The position numbers and the translations under genes were made by a program. From NCBI RefSeq assembly GCF_013408245.1, contig NZ_JACBYS010000008.1:62001-126000 (forward strand): a stretch of DNA of 64,000 bases, given 5' to 3'. The DNA is from Duganella sp. 1224 (GTDB lineage: Bacteria; Pseudomonadota; Gammaproteobacteria; Burkholderiales; Burkholderiaceae_D). Under the pieces are notes generated by a model. It was not told where the DNA came from and made no database searches. It saw only the letters and a program-made list of their open reading frames with translations. Of this stretch, positions 9,916 to 20,539 are shown one piece after another (position 1 is the stretch's first letter; each line of letters begins with the position of its first letter).

Positions 9916-10694
9916 GGAGAAGACGCCGCCGCAGCGCCCGGCCGGGCAATGAACAGGCTCGCGTCGATGGTGAACGAGTCGTCGTCCTGCACGGCGTAGT
10001 AGCGGCGGGTTTCCTCGGGCGCGCCGCGCAGCAGGCTGCGGATGGCGACGATGCGCTCGGCCGGCGTGCGCATGCGCGCGGTCCAGTCGTCGAATTGCAT
10101 CGGCAGTTTCCAGTCGCTGACGCGCTCGCTGGTGTAGCCCGCCGTACCCAGCATATGCGTCCATTCGGTGGGCCGGTAGTCGCGCACGTGGGAGCCGTCG
10201 CGCAGCAGTTCGACGGCTTGCAGCGTGGTGTCGTGCAGCGGTGTTTCCGGCGCGGTGATGTCGATGACGACGAATACGCCGTTCGGCTTCAACACGCGCC
10301 GCACTTCGCGCAGCGCGGCTGGCACGTCCAGCCAGTGATGGGCAGAGAAGCGCGTGATCACCATGCAGAACGCGGCGTCGTCGAACGGCAGGCTGGCGAC
10401 GTTGCCTTGCCGCGTGCCGATATTGTCCAGGCCGCGGTCGCGCGCGGCGCTGGCGACTACGTTCAGCATTTCGGGCGACAGGTCGAACGCCGTCACCGAT
10501 GACGCCGCCGGCGCCACCGCGAAGCTGGCGTGGCCGGCGCCGCAGCCGAGGTCGAGCACAACGGGCCGCGCGGGCAGGGCGGCGGCCAACGCGCGCAGGT
10601 GAGCCAGGTCCGCGCCGTGGGCGTGGACGCTGCTGGTCAGGTAGGCGCTGGCGGTATTGCCGAACTGCCGGGCGACGACGGCTTGCTGTTGCAT
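9909..10694 (-). CDS. Class I SAM-dependent methyltransferase (Methyltransf_11 type)
   Basis: This 261 aa protein has the SAM-binding motif VVLDLGCGAGHASFAVA near residue 45, an acidic residue ending the next strand (FDLSPEM), LPFDDAAF and the LREVRRVLKPNGVFVVID motif. This places it with the UbiE/YcgJ-like small-molecule methyltransferases; the substrate is unknown. The frame is open further upstream, but the ATG at 10694 has a GGAG eight bases before it and starts the family fold. It is transcribed away from a HTH regulator that may control it. Its stop lies on the edge of the COX1 relic, as if the gene had been inserted there. Confidence 0.85.
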   Translation of the reverse strand: MQQQAVVARQFGNTASAYLTSSVHAHGADLAHLRALAAALPARPVVLDLGCGAGHASFAVAPAASSVTAFDLSPEMLNVVASAARDRGLDNIGTRQGNVASLPFDDAAFCMVITRFSAHHWLDVPAALREVRRVLKPNGVFVVIDITAPETPLHDTTLQAVELLRDGSHVRDYRPTEWTHMLGTAGYTSERVSDWKLPMQFDDWTARMRTPAERIVAIRSLLRGAPEETRRYYAVQDDDSFTIDASLFIARPGAAAASSPA

Positions 10695-10739
10695 GATTTT
10701 TCTCCAGAGTGGAACGGGGCAGGGCAGAATAGGCGGGTT

Positions 10740-10780
10740 TTTATCCTGTAACAAGACAAGGATTTATCCTGGTATAAGGA
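10740..10780. promoter_or_regulatory. Putative operator region between methyltransferase and HTH regulator
   Basis: Two direct copies of TTTATCCTG (10740-10748 and 10763-10771) lie 23 bases apart, about two helical turns, with AGGA half-sites in the opposite sense nearby (10759-10762 and 10777-10780). TATAAG at 10773-10778 could be a -10 for the regulator. The arrangement suits binding of the divergent HTH protein, but this is inferred from repeats alone. Confidence 0.4.
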
Positions 10781-10786
10781 CCTACC

Positions 10787-11560
10787 ATGCAAGACACCCT
10801 GGGATCGTTCATCCGCGCGCATCGCGAGCGCACCACGCCGGCCAGCGTCGGCTTGCCGGCCGGCGGGCGGCGTCGCACGCCGGGACTGCGGCGCGAGGAA
10901 TTGGCGCAACTGTGCGATGTCAGCCCGACCTGGCTGACGTGGCTGGAGCAGGGCAGGCCAGTCTCGGCGTCCGGCAAGCTGCTGGCGCGCATGGCGGAGG
11001 TGCTGCAACTCAGCGCGGCCGAGCGCGGCTATCTGTTCGGCCTGGCCGAACGGCTCGACCCGCAACATGACGATGCGCCGGACGATGGCGGCGAGGCGCT
11101 GGACGCCATCGTCGCCGCCATCGATGCGCCGGCCTACGTGCTGGACCGGCAGTGGGACGCGGTGGCGTGGAACGCGCACGCGGCGGCCCTGTTCGGCGGC
11201 TGGCTGGATGTGGAAGTGGCAGCGCCGGCGCGGCCCAACCTGTTGCGCTTCATGTTCCGCGCCCCGGCCGCGCGCGGCTTGATCGTCGACTGGGACGAAC
11301 GTGCGCGCCGCCTGGTGGCCGAATTCCGCGCCGACATCGGTAAGCATGCCGGCGACGCCGCGCTATCCGCGCTCATCGCCGAGCTGTCGCAGGACAGCCC
11401 GGCGTTCGACGCGCTGTGGCGGCAGCAGGACGTGGTCAGCCGCGAGGGCGGCCAGCGCCGCTTCCACCATCCGCGCGCCGGCGAACTCCTTTTCAACCAG
11501 GTCACCCTGCACCTCGCCCAGCGCCACGACCTCAAGCTGGTGATGCTGTTGCCCGCCTAG
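10787..11560 (+). CDS. XRE-family HTH regulator with MmyB-like C-terminal domain
   Basis: The protein is 257 aa. Residues 1-70 form an HTH_31 domain with the family-typical RRTPGLRREELAQLCDVS..WLTWLEQGR signature; the rest is the MmyB-like ligand-binding domain (AYVLDRQWDAVAWN.AA..LFG, then NLLRFMF). Proteins of this build usually repress or activate a neighbouring enzyme gene in response to a small ligand. Here the divergent methyltransferase is the obvious candidate. It ends four bases into the 3' end of the opposing gene. Confidence 0.88.
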   Translation: MQDTLGSFIRAHRERTTPASVGLPAGGRRRTPGLRREELAQLCDVSPTWLTWLEQGRPVSASGKLLARMAEVLQLSAAERGYLFGLAERLDPQHDDAPDDGGEALDAIVAAIDAPAYVLDRQWDAVAWNAHAAALFGGWLDVEVAAPARPNLLRFMFRAPAARGLIVDWDERARRLVAEFRADIGKHAGDAALSALIAELSQDSPAFDALWRQQDVVSREGGQRRFHHPRAGELLFNQVTLHLAQRHDLKLVMLLPA

Positions 11561-12171
11561 AGTTCCTGCGCGGCGGCGCCGAGCACGCGCCGGTGGTTGG
11601 AGCGGTTGACGCGGCGGCGCTGGTAGAAATGCCAGCCGTCGGCGCGGCGCCAGCCGATCACCGTCACCACTACCTCGGGCGCGTCCAGCGGCGACAGGTC
11701 GCCCTGGTACTGGCGCTTGCCGTAGATAATCTGCACCGGATAATTGGCAGTGCGCACCTCGGCCGCCTCGGCGTCGTACGCGCAGTTGCCGCGCTCCAGG
11801 GCATTGACGTGGCAGACGGTCAGGTTGTGCCGGTTGTTCCCGTACGCCATGAACTGGCAGCCGGTGATGGTGTCGGTGAAAAAGTAGTCGGCGTCGCGGC
11901 CCAGTTGCAGGCTGGTGGTCTGGTCGAAGTGCGCCGGCAGGTAATAGGCCCTGACCGGCGCCTCGTTGCCGATGAAGGCCAGCAGGCCGCTGGCGGCCTT
12001 CTTGATCTCCACCGTTTCCGGCGCCAGCTCGCGCAGGTCGAGGTGGGCGATGCCGTTGACGTCGATGCCGTAGCCTTCGCCGTACTGCGGCTGGGAGGAG
12101 TTGATGTCCCAGTAGGACGAGAGAAATTCCACGGGGTTCAGCTTGAAGCGTTGGTTTAATCCGTTCGACAT
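11557..12171 (-). CDS. Uncharacterised protein
   Basis: I do not recognise this 204 aa protein. It has no signal peptide or membrane helix. It starts with a polar segment (NQRFKLNPVEFLSSYWDIN), has a central FFTDTITGCQFMAYG motif and two further Cys (in TVCHVNAL and RGNCAYDA), and ends in a basic WHFYQRRRVNR stretch. Codon use matches the neighbours, and the frame fills the gap between two oriented genes, so it is probably real. It converges on the HTH regulator and diverges from the DMT transporter. Confidence 0.6.
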   Translation of the reverse strand: MSNGLNQRFKLNPVEFLSSYWDINSSQPQYGEGYGIDVNGIAHLDLRELAPETVEIKKAASGLLAFIGNEAPVRAYYLPAHFDQTTSLQLGRDADYFFTDTITGCQFMAYGNNRHNLTVCHVNALERGNCAYDAEAAEVRTANYPVQIIYGKRQYQGDLSPLDAPEVVVTVIGWRRADGWHFYQRRRVNRSNHRRVLGAAAQEL

Positions 12172-12245
12172 GCGACTTTCCTGATGGCGGGCGATAACCT
12201 GAGTTACGCGCCGGCGGCCGATTCGGATGCAGGCCGGCGCCGGCT

Positions 12246-12254
12246 TGCTATAAT
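12246..12254 (+). promoter_or_regulatory. Extended -10 promoter upstream of the DMT transporter
   Basis: A TGC precedes a perfect TATAAT (12249-12254), giving an extended -10 that needs no strong -35. It lies about 80 bases before the transporter ATG in a non-coding gap. Confidence 0.5.
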
Positions 12255-12335
12255 GGCAGCGATGGCGCCGCGCGCCGTCCTGGCTCCGGGCGTCGCCACA
12301 ATGACGTCCTGTTGGTCCGCCACGGGCCTGTCGTC

Positions 12336-13229
12336 ATGGAGCTTCCTCTGTCCAGCCGCCAAGAAAACCTGCGCAGCATCTATGCGATGCTGACCGCCGT
12401 CGCCATGTTCTCGTTCATGGACACCAGCATGAAGCTGCTGTCCGCCCACTATCCCGCCATGCAGGTGACCGCGCTGCGTTCGCTCAGCTCGCTGCCGCTG
12501 CTGTGCGGCTACATGCTGTATCGCGGCGCCTTCAAGACCGTGCTGCGGGTGCGCTGGCCGATGCATCTGTTCCGCGCCGCGCTCGGCATCGGCATGCTGA
12601 CCACCTTTGCCTATGGGCTGCAGTCGCTGTCGCTGGCCGAGGCGTATTCGATCTTCTTTATTGCGCCGGCGCTGATCACGGCGCTGTCGGTGTGGGTGCT
12701 GAAGGAGCAGGTCGGCGCGGGCCAGTGGGTGGCCATCGCGGTCGGGCTGCTGGGCGTGCTGGTGGTGCTGCGTCCCGAGGGCGCCGGCTTTCTGTCGCTG
12801 GGCGGGCTGGCCATCCTGGCGGCGGCCAGCTGCTACGCGGTATCGGCCATCAGCGCGCGCGTGCTGGCGCGCACCGACAGCACCGAGTCGATGATGTTCT
12901 GGCTGCTGACCCTGATGGCGGCCGGCGCGCTGGCGCTGTGCTACCGCAACTGGGTGCCGGTGCGCGCCGAGCATGGCTGGATCCTGCTGGCGCTGGCGCT
13001 GTCCGGCTTCTTCGGCCAGTTGGCGATCACCAAGGCCTTCAGCACCGGCAAGGCGTCGATCGTGGCGCCGTTCGAGTACACGGCGCTGGCCTGGGGCGTG
13101 GCCATCGACTGGCTGTTGTGGCAGGCGCTGCCGGACGGCTACACCTTGCTGGGCGCCGGCATCATCATTGCCAGCGGTGTCTACCTGGTGCGGCGCGAGG
13201 CGGTGCATGTTGAAGCCGAGCATCCTTAA
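12336..13229 (+). CDS. EamA/DMT-family membrane transporter
   Basis: This is a drug/metabolite transporter of about 297 aa with ten hydrophobic helices arranged as two five-helix EamA repeats (first ending near [11 protein letters not shown], second near [12 protein letters not shown]). [11 protein letters not shown] at the first helix and [17 protein letters not shown] in the fourth are typical. The substrate cannot be told from sequence. I chose the ATG at 12336; an upstream in-frame TTG at 12312 is less likely. It ends 23 bases before lpxC but has its own promoter. Confidence 0.85.
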   Translation: MELPLSSRQENLRSIYAMLTAVAMFSFMDTSMKLLSAHYPAMQVTALRSLSSLPLLCGYMLYRGAFKTVLRVRWPMHLFRAALGIGMLTTFAYGLQSLSLAEAYSIFFIAPALITALSVWVLKEQVGAGQWVAIAVGLLGVLVVLRPEGAGFLSLGGLAILAAASCYAVSAISARVLARTDSTESMMFWLLTLMAAGALALCYRNWVPVRAEHGWILLALALSGFFGQLAITKAFSTGKASIVAPFEYTALAWGVAIDWLLWQALPDGYTLLGAGIIIASGVYLVRREAVHVEAEHP

Positions 13230-13240
13230 CCACAGTTCGT

Positions 13241-13246
13241 TATAAT
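13241..13246 (+). promoter_or_regulatory. -10 box TATAAT immediately upstream of lpxC
   Basis: A perfect TATAAT ends six bases before the lpxC ATG. If used, transcription would start at or within one or two bases of the start codon, giving a nearly leaderless mRNA. No Shine-Dalgarno sequence is visible. No strong -35 is seen at 17 bases. Confidence 0.4.
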
Positions 13247-13252
13247 CGCCGG

Positions 13253-14188
13253 ATGCTAAAACAACGTACGATCAAAGAACTGGTCCGCACCACGGGTGTC
13301 GGCCTGCACTCCGGCACCAAGGTCGAGCTGACCTTGCGCCCGGCCGCGCCGGATACCGGCATCGTGTTCCGCCGCGTCGATCTCGACCCGGTGGTGGAAT
13401 TCCCGTCCAGCGCCATGGCGGTGGGGGATACCCGCATGGCCTCGGTGCTGGTGAAGGAGGGCGCGCGCGTCTCCACGGTGGAGCACCTGATGTCGGCCTG
13501 CGCCGGTCTCGGCATTGACAATCTGTACATCGAGGTCAGCGCCGAGGAAATCCCGATCATGGACGGCTCGGCATCGTCGTTCGTGTTTTTATTGCAACAG
13601 GCTGGCGTGCTGGAGCAGCCGGCCGCCAAGAAATTCATCCGCGTGCTGAAGCCGGTCGAGATCCGCGAGGGCAGCGGCGACAAGGAGAAGTGGGCGCGGC
13701 TGCTGCCGCACGATGGCTTCAAGCTCGACTTCTTTATCGAATTCAACCACCCGGCGGTGGACGGCACGCAGCAGCGCGCGCACGTGGATTTCGGCGACGT
13801 CTCGTACGTGCACGACGTGGCGCGCGCGCGCACCTTCGGCTTCATGCAGGATGTGGAGATGTTGCGCGGCATCGGCCTGGCGCGCGGCGGTTCGCTGGAG
13901 AACGCGATCGTGATGGACGAGTACCGGATTCTCAATTCCGACGGCCTGCGCTACGAGGACGAGTTCGTGCGCCACAAGATACTCGACGCCATCGGCGACC
14001 TGTACCTGGTGGGCCACCCGCTGCTGGCCAGCTACGAGGCGCACAAGTCCGGCCATGCGCTGAACAACCAGTTGCTGCTGGAATTGCTGAAGCACCCGGA
14101 TGCCTACGAAATCGTCACGTTTGACAGCACTGACGTGGCGCCGCAATCCTATGTGCGCCAGATGGCGCGCGAGTGGGCGCTCACTTAA
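13253..14188 (+). CDS. lpxC: UDP-3-O-acyl-N-acetylglucosamine deacetylase LpxC
   Basis: LpxC is the zinc deacetylase that commits UDP-GlcNAc derivatives to lipid A synthesis. The protein is 311 aa, in the usual range. Zinc ligands are visible: His78 in the EHLMSA motif, and His241 and Asp245 in [16 protein letters not shown] at the N-terminus and the catalytic GHPL following are also conserved. Its position downstream of the ftsZ region and upstream of secA is standard for the group. Confidence 0.98.
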   Translation: MLKQRTIKELVRTTGVGLHSGTKVELTLRPAAPDTGIVFRRVDLDPVVEFPSSAMAVGDTRMASVLVKEGARVSTVEHLMSACAGLGIDNLYIEVSAEEIPIMDGSASSFVFLLQQAGVLEQPAAKKFIRVLKPVEIREGSGDKEKWARLLPHDGFKLDFFIEFNHPAVDGTQQRAHVDFGDVSYVHDVARARTFGFMQDVEMLRGIGLARGGSLENAIVMDEYRILNSDGLRYEDEFVRHKILDAIGDLYLVGHPLLASYEAHKSGHALNNQLLLELLKHPDAYEIVTFDSTDVAPQSYVRQMAREWALT

Positions 14189-14196
14189 GTTGACAC

Positions 14197-14284
14197 GTCG
14201 TTCCGGCGCAGGCCGGAACCCATGGAACGGTGGCATCGCCATCAAGCAGGCTGTGTATGGATTCCGGCGTGCGCCGGAATGACG
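14197..14284. repeat. Paired REP-like inverted hairpins, copy 1
   Basis: Two hairpins in opposite sense flank a short centre: GTTCCGGCGCAGGCCGGAAC near 14200-14219 and ATTCCGGCGTGCGCCGGAAT at 14261-14280, with CATGG/ATGG edges. A second copy of the same architecture is at 56727-56807. This is the form of REP/BIME elements of proteobacteria. It lies between the convergent lpxC and DUF721 genes. Confidence 0.8.
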
Positions 14285-14300
14285 GTGGCGGTTGGCGGCG

Positions 14301-14792
14301 TTAGCCGGCCCGGCGGCGCGCCACCATGGCCTTGACCGCCTCGATCAGCGGGCTGTTCTGCGGGCTGGCCTCCAGCGCCGCGCCCAACTGGTCGAAGGCC
14401 TCGACCGCCGCCGGCGGCAGTTCCAGCGAACGCATCTGTTCCTTGATCTCGGCCGCCTTGGTCATCTGCACCTTGATGCGTACGCCGGTCACTTGCCAGC
14501 CGCGCCGCGCCAGCGTGTCTTGCAGTTTTGGTAATTGCTGCTTGAGCTTGGCCGCCAGCGCGGTGGTCGGCAGCGACAGCAGCAGCTGGCCGTCCTCGAA
14601 CGACAGGATCTCGCAATGCTTGAACATGGCCGGCAGGCATTCGGCGCAGTCCTTCTGCAGGCGCGCCATGCGCTCGATGGCCGGCAGCAGCGCCGCCATG
14701 CGGTCGTTGCGGCGCAGGAAATCGGTGGCGACCACCGGCGCGCGCCGCTTCAGCGCGAGGTTGGAGGAATTGAATCGCATGGCGCGAAACAT
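14301..14792 (-). CDS. DUF721 (DciA-like) protein
   Basis: The protein is 163 aa, with a DUF721 core (about residues 35-115: LQKDCAECLPAMFKHCEILSFEDG..LLLSLPTTALAAKLKQQLPKL) and a C-terminal helical part. DUF721 includes DciA, the loader of the replicative helicase in bacteria lacking DnaC, which makes this a candidate DNA-replication factor. The placement between lpxC and secA is conserved in Burkholderiales. An ATG 12 bases inside (14780) is an alternative start. Confidence 0.8.
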   Translation of the reverse strand: MFRAMRFNSSNLALKRRAPVVATDFLRRNDRMAALLPAIERMARLQKDCAECLPAMFKHCEILSFEDGQLLLSLPTTALAAKLKQQLPKLQDTLARRGWQVTGVRIKVQMTKAAEIKEQMRSLELPPAAVEAFDQLGAALEASPQNSPLIEAVKAMVARRRAG

Positions 14793-14914
14793 ATCACAGA
14801 TCCGGACATCGCCCCAAAATCGTCACCAGCGGTTAAAATCGGTTGATTTTGTGACATTGTTCACGCTCGGGCTATTGTTATACCGGCCAATAACCCAATG
14901 TAGCGCCGGACGCG

Positions 14915-14923
14915 TGATAAAAT
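14915..14923 (+). promoter_or_regulatory. Probable extended -10 of the secA promoter
   Basis: TGA followed by TAAAAT forms an extended -10 about 80 bases before the secA ATG. The gap 14793-15002 is AT-rich and has no gene. No clear -35 at 17 bases. Confidence 0.4.
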
Positions 14924-15002
14924 CATTGTCTTTTGCCACAGTCCGACTCAGTGCGTCAAGGCGCGGAGCTTTTTTTAACGGCGTTTTTCTAAGAATTCAA
15001 GC

Positions 15003-17786
<2,784 letters not shown>

Positions 17787-17809
17787 GCCGCCCATCTGGT
17801 AGACAATGA

Positions 17810-17845
17810 ACCCGTAAAGCTGCATCGCTTTACGGGTTTTTTTTC
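17810..17845 (+). terminator. Rho-independent terminator after secA
   Basis: AACCCGTAAAG (17810-17820) pairs with CTTTACGGGTT (17829-17839) around an eight-base loop, then a T run. Confidence 0.92.
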
Positions 17846-17876
17846 GTTATGCGGGACCACACAGCGGAGGCAGGCA

Positions 17877-19061
17877 ATGAAGCAGAGCTTGGACGCGGAC
17901 ATCGCGACTATCGCGAAGATCAGCGCCGTGCCGACCATCCTGGAGGCGGTGGCCGAGCTGACCGGTCTGGGCTTCGTCTGCATCGCCCGGGTCACGCCGA
18001 CGTCGTGGCACTCGTGCGCTGTGCTGGACAAACTGGGCTTCAACCTGGTGCCCGGCAGCGCGCTGGACATCAGCACCACCTTGTGCCAGGAGGTGCAGCA
18101 CACGCGCTGCGCCGTCATCATCGACGCGGTCAGCGAGAGCGAGCAATACCGCGACCACCACACGCCGCGCATCTATGGCTTCGAGAGCTATTTCTCGATC
18201 CCGCTGTACCGCCCCAGCGGCGAATATTTCGGTTCGCTGTGCGGGCTGGACAAGCATAGGGCCGAGCTCAACAAGACGGCCACGCGCAACACGCTGATGC
18301 TGTTTGCCGACCTGATCAGTCGCCAGCTGCAAAGCGAAGTGGTGCTGGACGAGGCGCAGGCCGCGCTCAGCGACGAGATGCGGACCGCCAAGCTGCGCGA
18401 GCAGTTCATCGCCATGCTGGGGCACGACATCCGCACGCCGCTGAGCACCATCATGAACGGCACCGAGATCCTGCGCCACCGCGCGCCGGCCTCGCTGATG
18501 CCGCTGCTGGACACCATGCACCGCAGCAGCCACCGCATCGCCGCGATGATCGACGACGTCACCGATTTCACGCGCGGGCGCATGGGCGGCGGCATCGCGC
18601 TCAACCTGCAGCACGAGAGCAACCTGGAATGGTCGCTGCAGCAGGCGATCGACGAGCTGCGCAATGTGTTTCCACAGCGCGAGATCGTGGCCGAGCTGCC
18701 GGCGGCCATCGCGCTGCGGTGCGACGCGCCGCGGCTGGTGCAGTTGCTGTCCAACCTGCTGAAGAACGCGATCATCCACGGCAGCCCGTCGACCCCGGTG
18801 CGGGTCGGCGCGCGGCTGGCGGACGGCATGTTCGAATTGTCGGTGACCAACAGCGGGCCGGCGATTCCGGCGGAAACGCAGGCGCAGCTGTTCAAGCCGT
18901 TCTGGCGTTCGGACAGCGCCACCGGCGGCCAGGGGCTGGGCCTGGGCCTGGGGCTGTTCATCGCCTCCGAAATCGCCGTCTCGCACGGCGGCGTGCTGGA
19001 GGTGACCTCGTCCGACGCCGCCACCACCTTTACCTACCGTTGCCGCGTCGCGCCGACCTGA
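17877..19061 (+). CDS. Soluble GAF-domain histidine kinase
   Basis: The 394 aa protein has no membrane helix. Residues 1-150 form a GAF domain (ISAVPTILEAVAELTGLGFVCIARVT ... YFSIPLYRPSGEYFGSLCGLD); a HisKA domain carries the phospho-acceptor His183 in LGHDIRTPLS; a HATPase domain follows with the N-box LLSNLLKNAIIHG and G-box GLGLGLGLFIAS. It resembles GAF kinases that sense light or small ligands; Cys44 or Cys109 could bind a cofactor, but nothing proves it. No response regulator is adjacent, so it is an orphan kinase. Confidence 0.88.
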   Translation: MKQSLDADIATIAKISAVPTILEAVAELTGLGFVCIARVTPTSWHSCAVLDKLGFNLVPGSALDISTTLCQEVQHTRCAVIIDAVSESEQYRDHHTPRIYGFESYFSIPLYRPSGEYFGSLCGLDKHRAELNKTATRNTLMLFADLISRQLQSEVVLDEAQAALSDEMRTAKLREQFIAMLGHDIRTPLSTIMNGTEILRHRAPASLMPLLDTMHRSSHRIAAMIDDVTDFTRGRMGGGIALNLQHESNLEWSLQQAIDELRNVFPQREIVAELPAAIALRCDAPRLVQLLSNLLKNAIIHGSPSTPVRVGARLADGMFELSVTNSGPAIPAETQAQLFKPFWRSDSATGGQGLGLGLGLFIASEIAVSHGGVLEVTSSDAATTFTYRCRVAPT

Positions 19062-19062
19062 T

Positions 19063-19479
19063 TTACGGCGTGGCTGGCTTGCTGTCGGCGTGGATGCCGT
19101 AGCCGGAGACGCGCCACATGCCATCCTTCTCGCGCACGGTGGTGATGCTTTCCTGGACGTTGTGGCTGTTTTCGTAGTCGCCGACGTACTCGAAGGTGAT
19201 GGTGCCCGGCTTGACGCTGGCGGACTTGTAGCTGTGTCCCCTGGCCGCGCCCAGCGGCAGGTGGACGGCGCTGGAGAGCAGGTTCCAGGCCATCTTCGAC
19301 GTCTCCTTGCGCACGCTGTCGGCGCTGGCGTTCCAGGCGGCGGAATACTCTTCCGCGTCCATCAGTTTCATGAAGTTCTCGGTGGCGGCGCGGGCGTCGC
19401 TCACCTCTTTGGCACCCTGGGCGACAGCGCTGCCGCTGGCCAGCAGCGCGGCCAGCGCGAAGGGAATCAGTTTTTTCAT
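19063..19479 (-). CDS. Exported DUF4019 protein
   Basis: A 138 aa protein with a signal peptide (MKKLIPFALAALLASGSAVAQ) and a DUF4019 domain: FMKLMDAEEYSAAWNASA, LPLGAARGHSYKSA, TFEYVGDYEN and the closing KDGMWRVSGYGIHAD. Function unknown; similar proteins are periplasmic. The frame is open upstream, but the ATG at 19479 has GGAGA in front and begins the signal peptide. Confidence 0.85.
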   Translation of the reverse strand: MKKLIPFALAALLASGSAVAQGAKEVSDARAATENFMKLMDAEEYSAAWNASADSVRKETSKMAWNLLSSAVHLPLGAARGHSYKSASVKPGTITFEYVGDYENSHNVQESITTVREKDGMWRVSGYGIHADSKPATP

Positions 19480-19678
19480 CGGTAGGTCTCCGGATAAGTG
19501 GACTGATCGCATATTAAACTGGAGCGTGTTGCCATATCTTCAGCATGCGACGAACTGCAAAAAGCAGGTACTCAGCCGCAAGATTCCGCTTGAATCCGCG
19601 CTGCCGGATAACGCGCCGTCGGTATTTATTGCCTGTGTTAAAGTTACACCACTAACAACTCTGCAATGAGGCAGTTTG

Positions 19679-20539
19679 ATGGCGGTGATCATTGGTATCG
19701 TAATTGTGCTGGCGGGCGTATTCGGCGGCTTTGCGCTGGAGGGCGGGCATCTGGGGCCGCTGTATCAGCCGTATGAGTTGATGATGATCGCCGGCGGCGC
19801 GCTCGGCGCCTTCGTGATTTCCAATGACGCCAAGGCGCGCCGCGCCACGCTGGCGGCGCTGCCGACCTTGTTCCAGACGGCCCGGCAGACCAATGCGCTG
19901 TATCTCGACTTGCTGTCGCTGTTGTACGAAATCCTGCTGAAGATCCGCAAGGAGGGCCTGATGGCGGTCGAGGGCGATGTCGAGGCGCCGGCCAACAGCC
20001 CGATCTTCACCAAATTCCCGGCCATCCTGGCCGACCACCACCTGACCGAGTTTATTACCGACTACCTGCGCCTGATGGTGTCGGGCAATATGGACCCGTT
20101 CCAGATCGAAAACCTGATGGACAACGAGATCGAAGTCCATCACCAGGACGGCGAAATCCCTATCCACGCCATCACCCGGCTGGCCGAGGGCTTGCCGGCG
20201 TTCGGCATCGTGGCGGCGGTGATGGGCGTGGTGCACACCATGGGTTCGGTGGGCTCGCCGCCCGCCGAACTGGGCAATCTGATCGCCGCCGCGCTGGTCG
20301 GCACCTTCCTTGGCATCCTGCTGTCATACGGCGTGTGCGGCCCGATCGCCAGCCTGCTGGAGCGCAAGCTGCAGGAGTCGACCAAGATGTACCAGTGCGT
20401 CAAGGTCACGCTGATCGCCAGCCTCAACGGCTACGCGCCGACGCTGGCGGTGGAGTTCGGCCGCAAGGTCATCTCCGCCACCCAGCGCCCGAGCTTCTCG
20501 GCGATGGAAGACCACTTCAAGCAGCAAAAGTCGCGCTGA
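19679..20539 (+). CDS. motA: Flagellar motor stator protein MotA
   Basis: MotA forms, with MotB, the proton channel that drives flagellar rotation. The 286 aa protein has four membrane helices: two N-terminal (FGGFALEGGHLGPLYQP in between) and two around residues 165-215 (GIVAAVMGVVHTMGSVGSP, LVGTFLGILLSYG). The cytoplasmic loop holds ADHHLTEFITDYLRLMVSGNM, a MotA motif. The ATG at 19679 has TGAGG upstream; a TTG just before it is not needed. No motB follows: the next gene is on the other strand and overlaps its tail. Confidence 0.92.
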   Translation: MAVIIGIVIVLAGVFGGFALEGGHLGPLYQPYELMMIAGGALGAFVISNDAKARRATLAALPTLFQTARQTNALYLDLLSLLYEILLKIRKEGLMAVEGDVEAPANSPIFTKFPAILADHHLTEFITDYLRLMVSGNMDPFQIENLMDNEIEVHHQDGEIPIHAITRLAEGLPAFGIVAAVMGVVHTMGSVGSPPAELGNLIAAALVGTFLGILLSYGVCGPIASLLERKLQESTKMYQCVKVTLIASLNGYAPTLAVEFGRKVISATQRPSFSAMEDHFKQQKSR

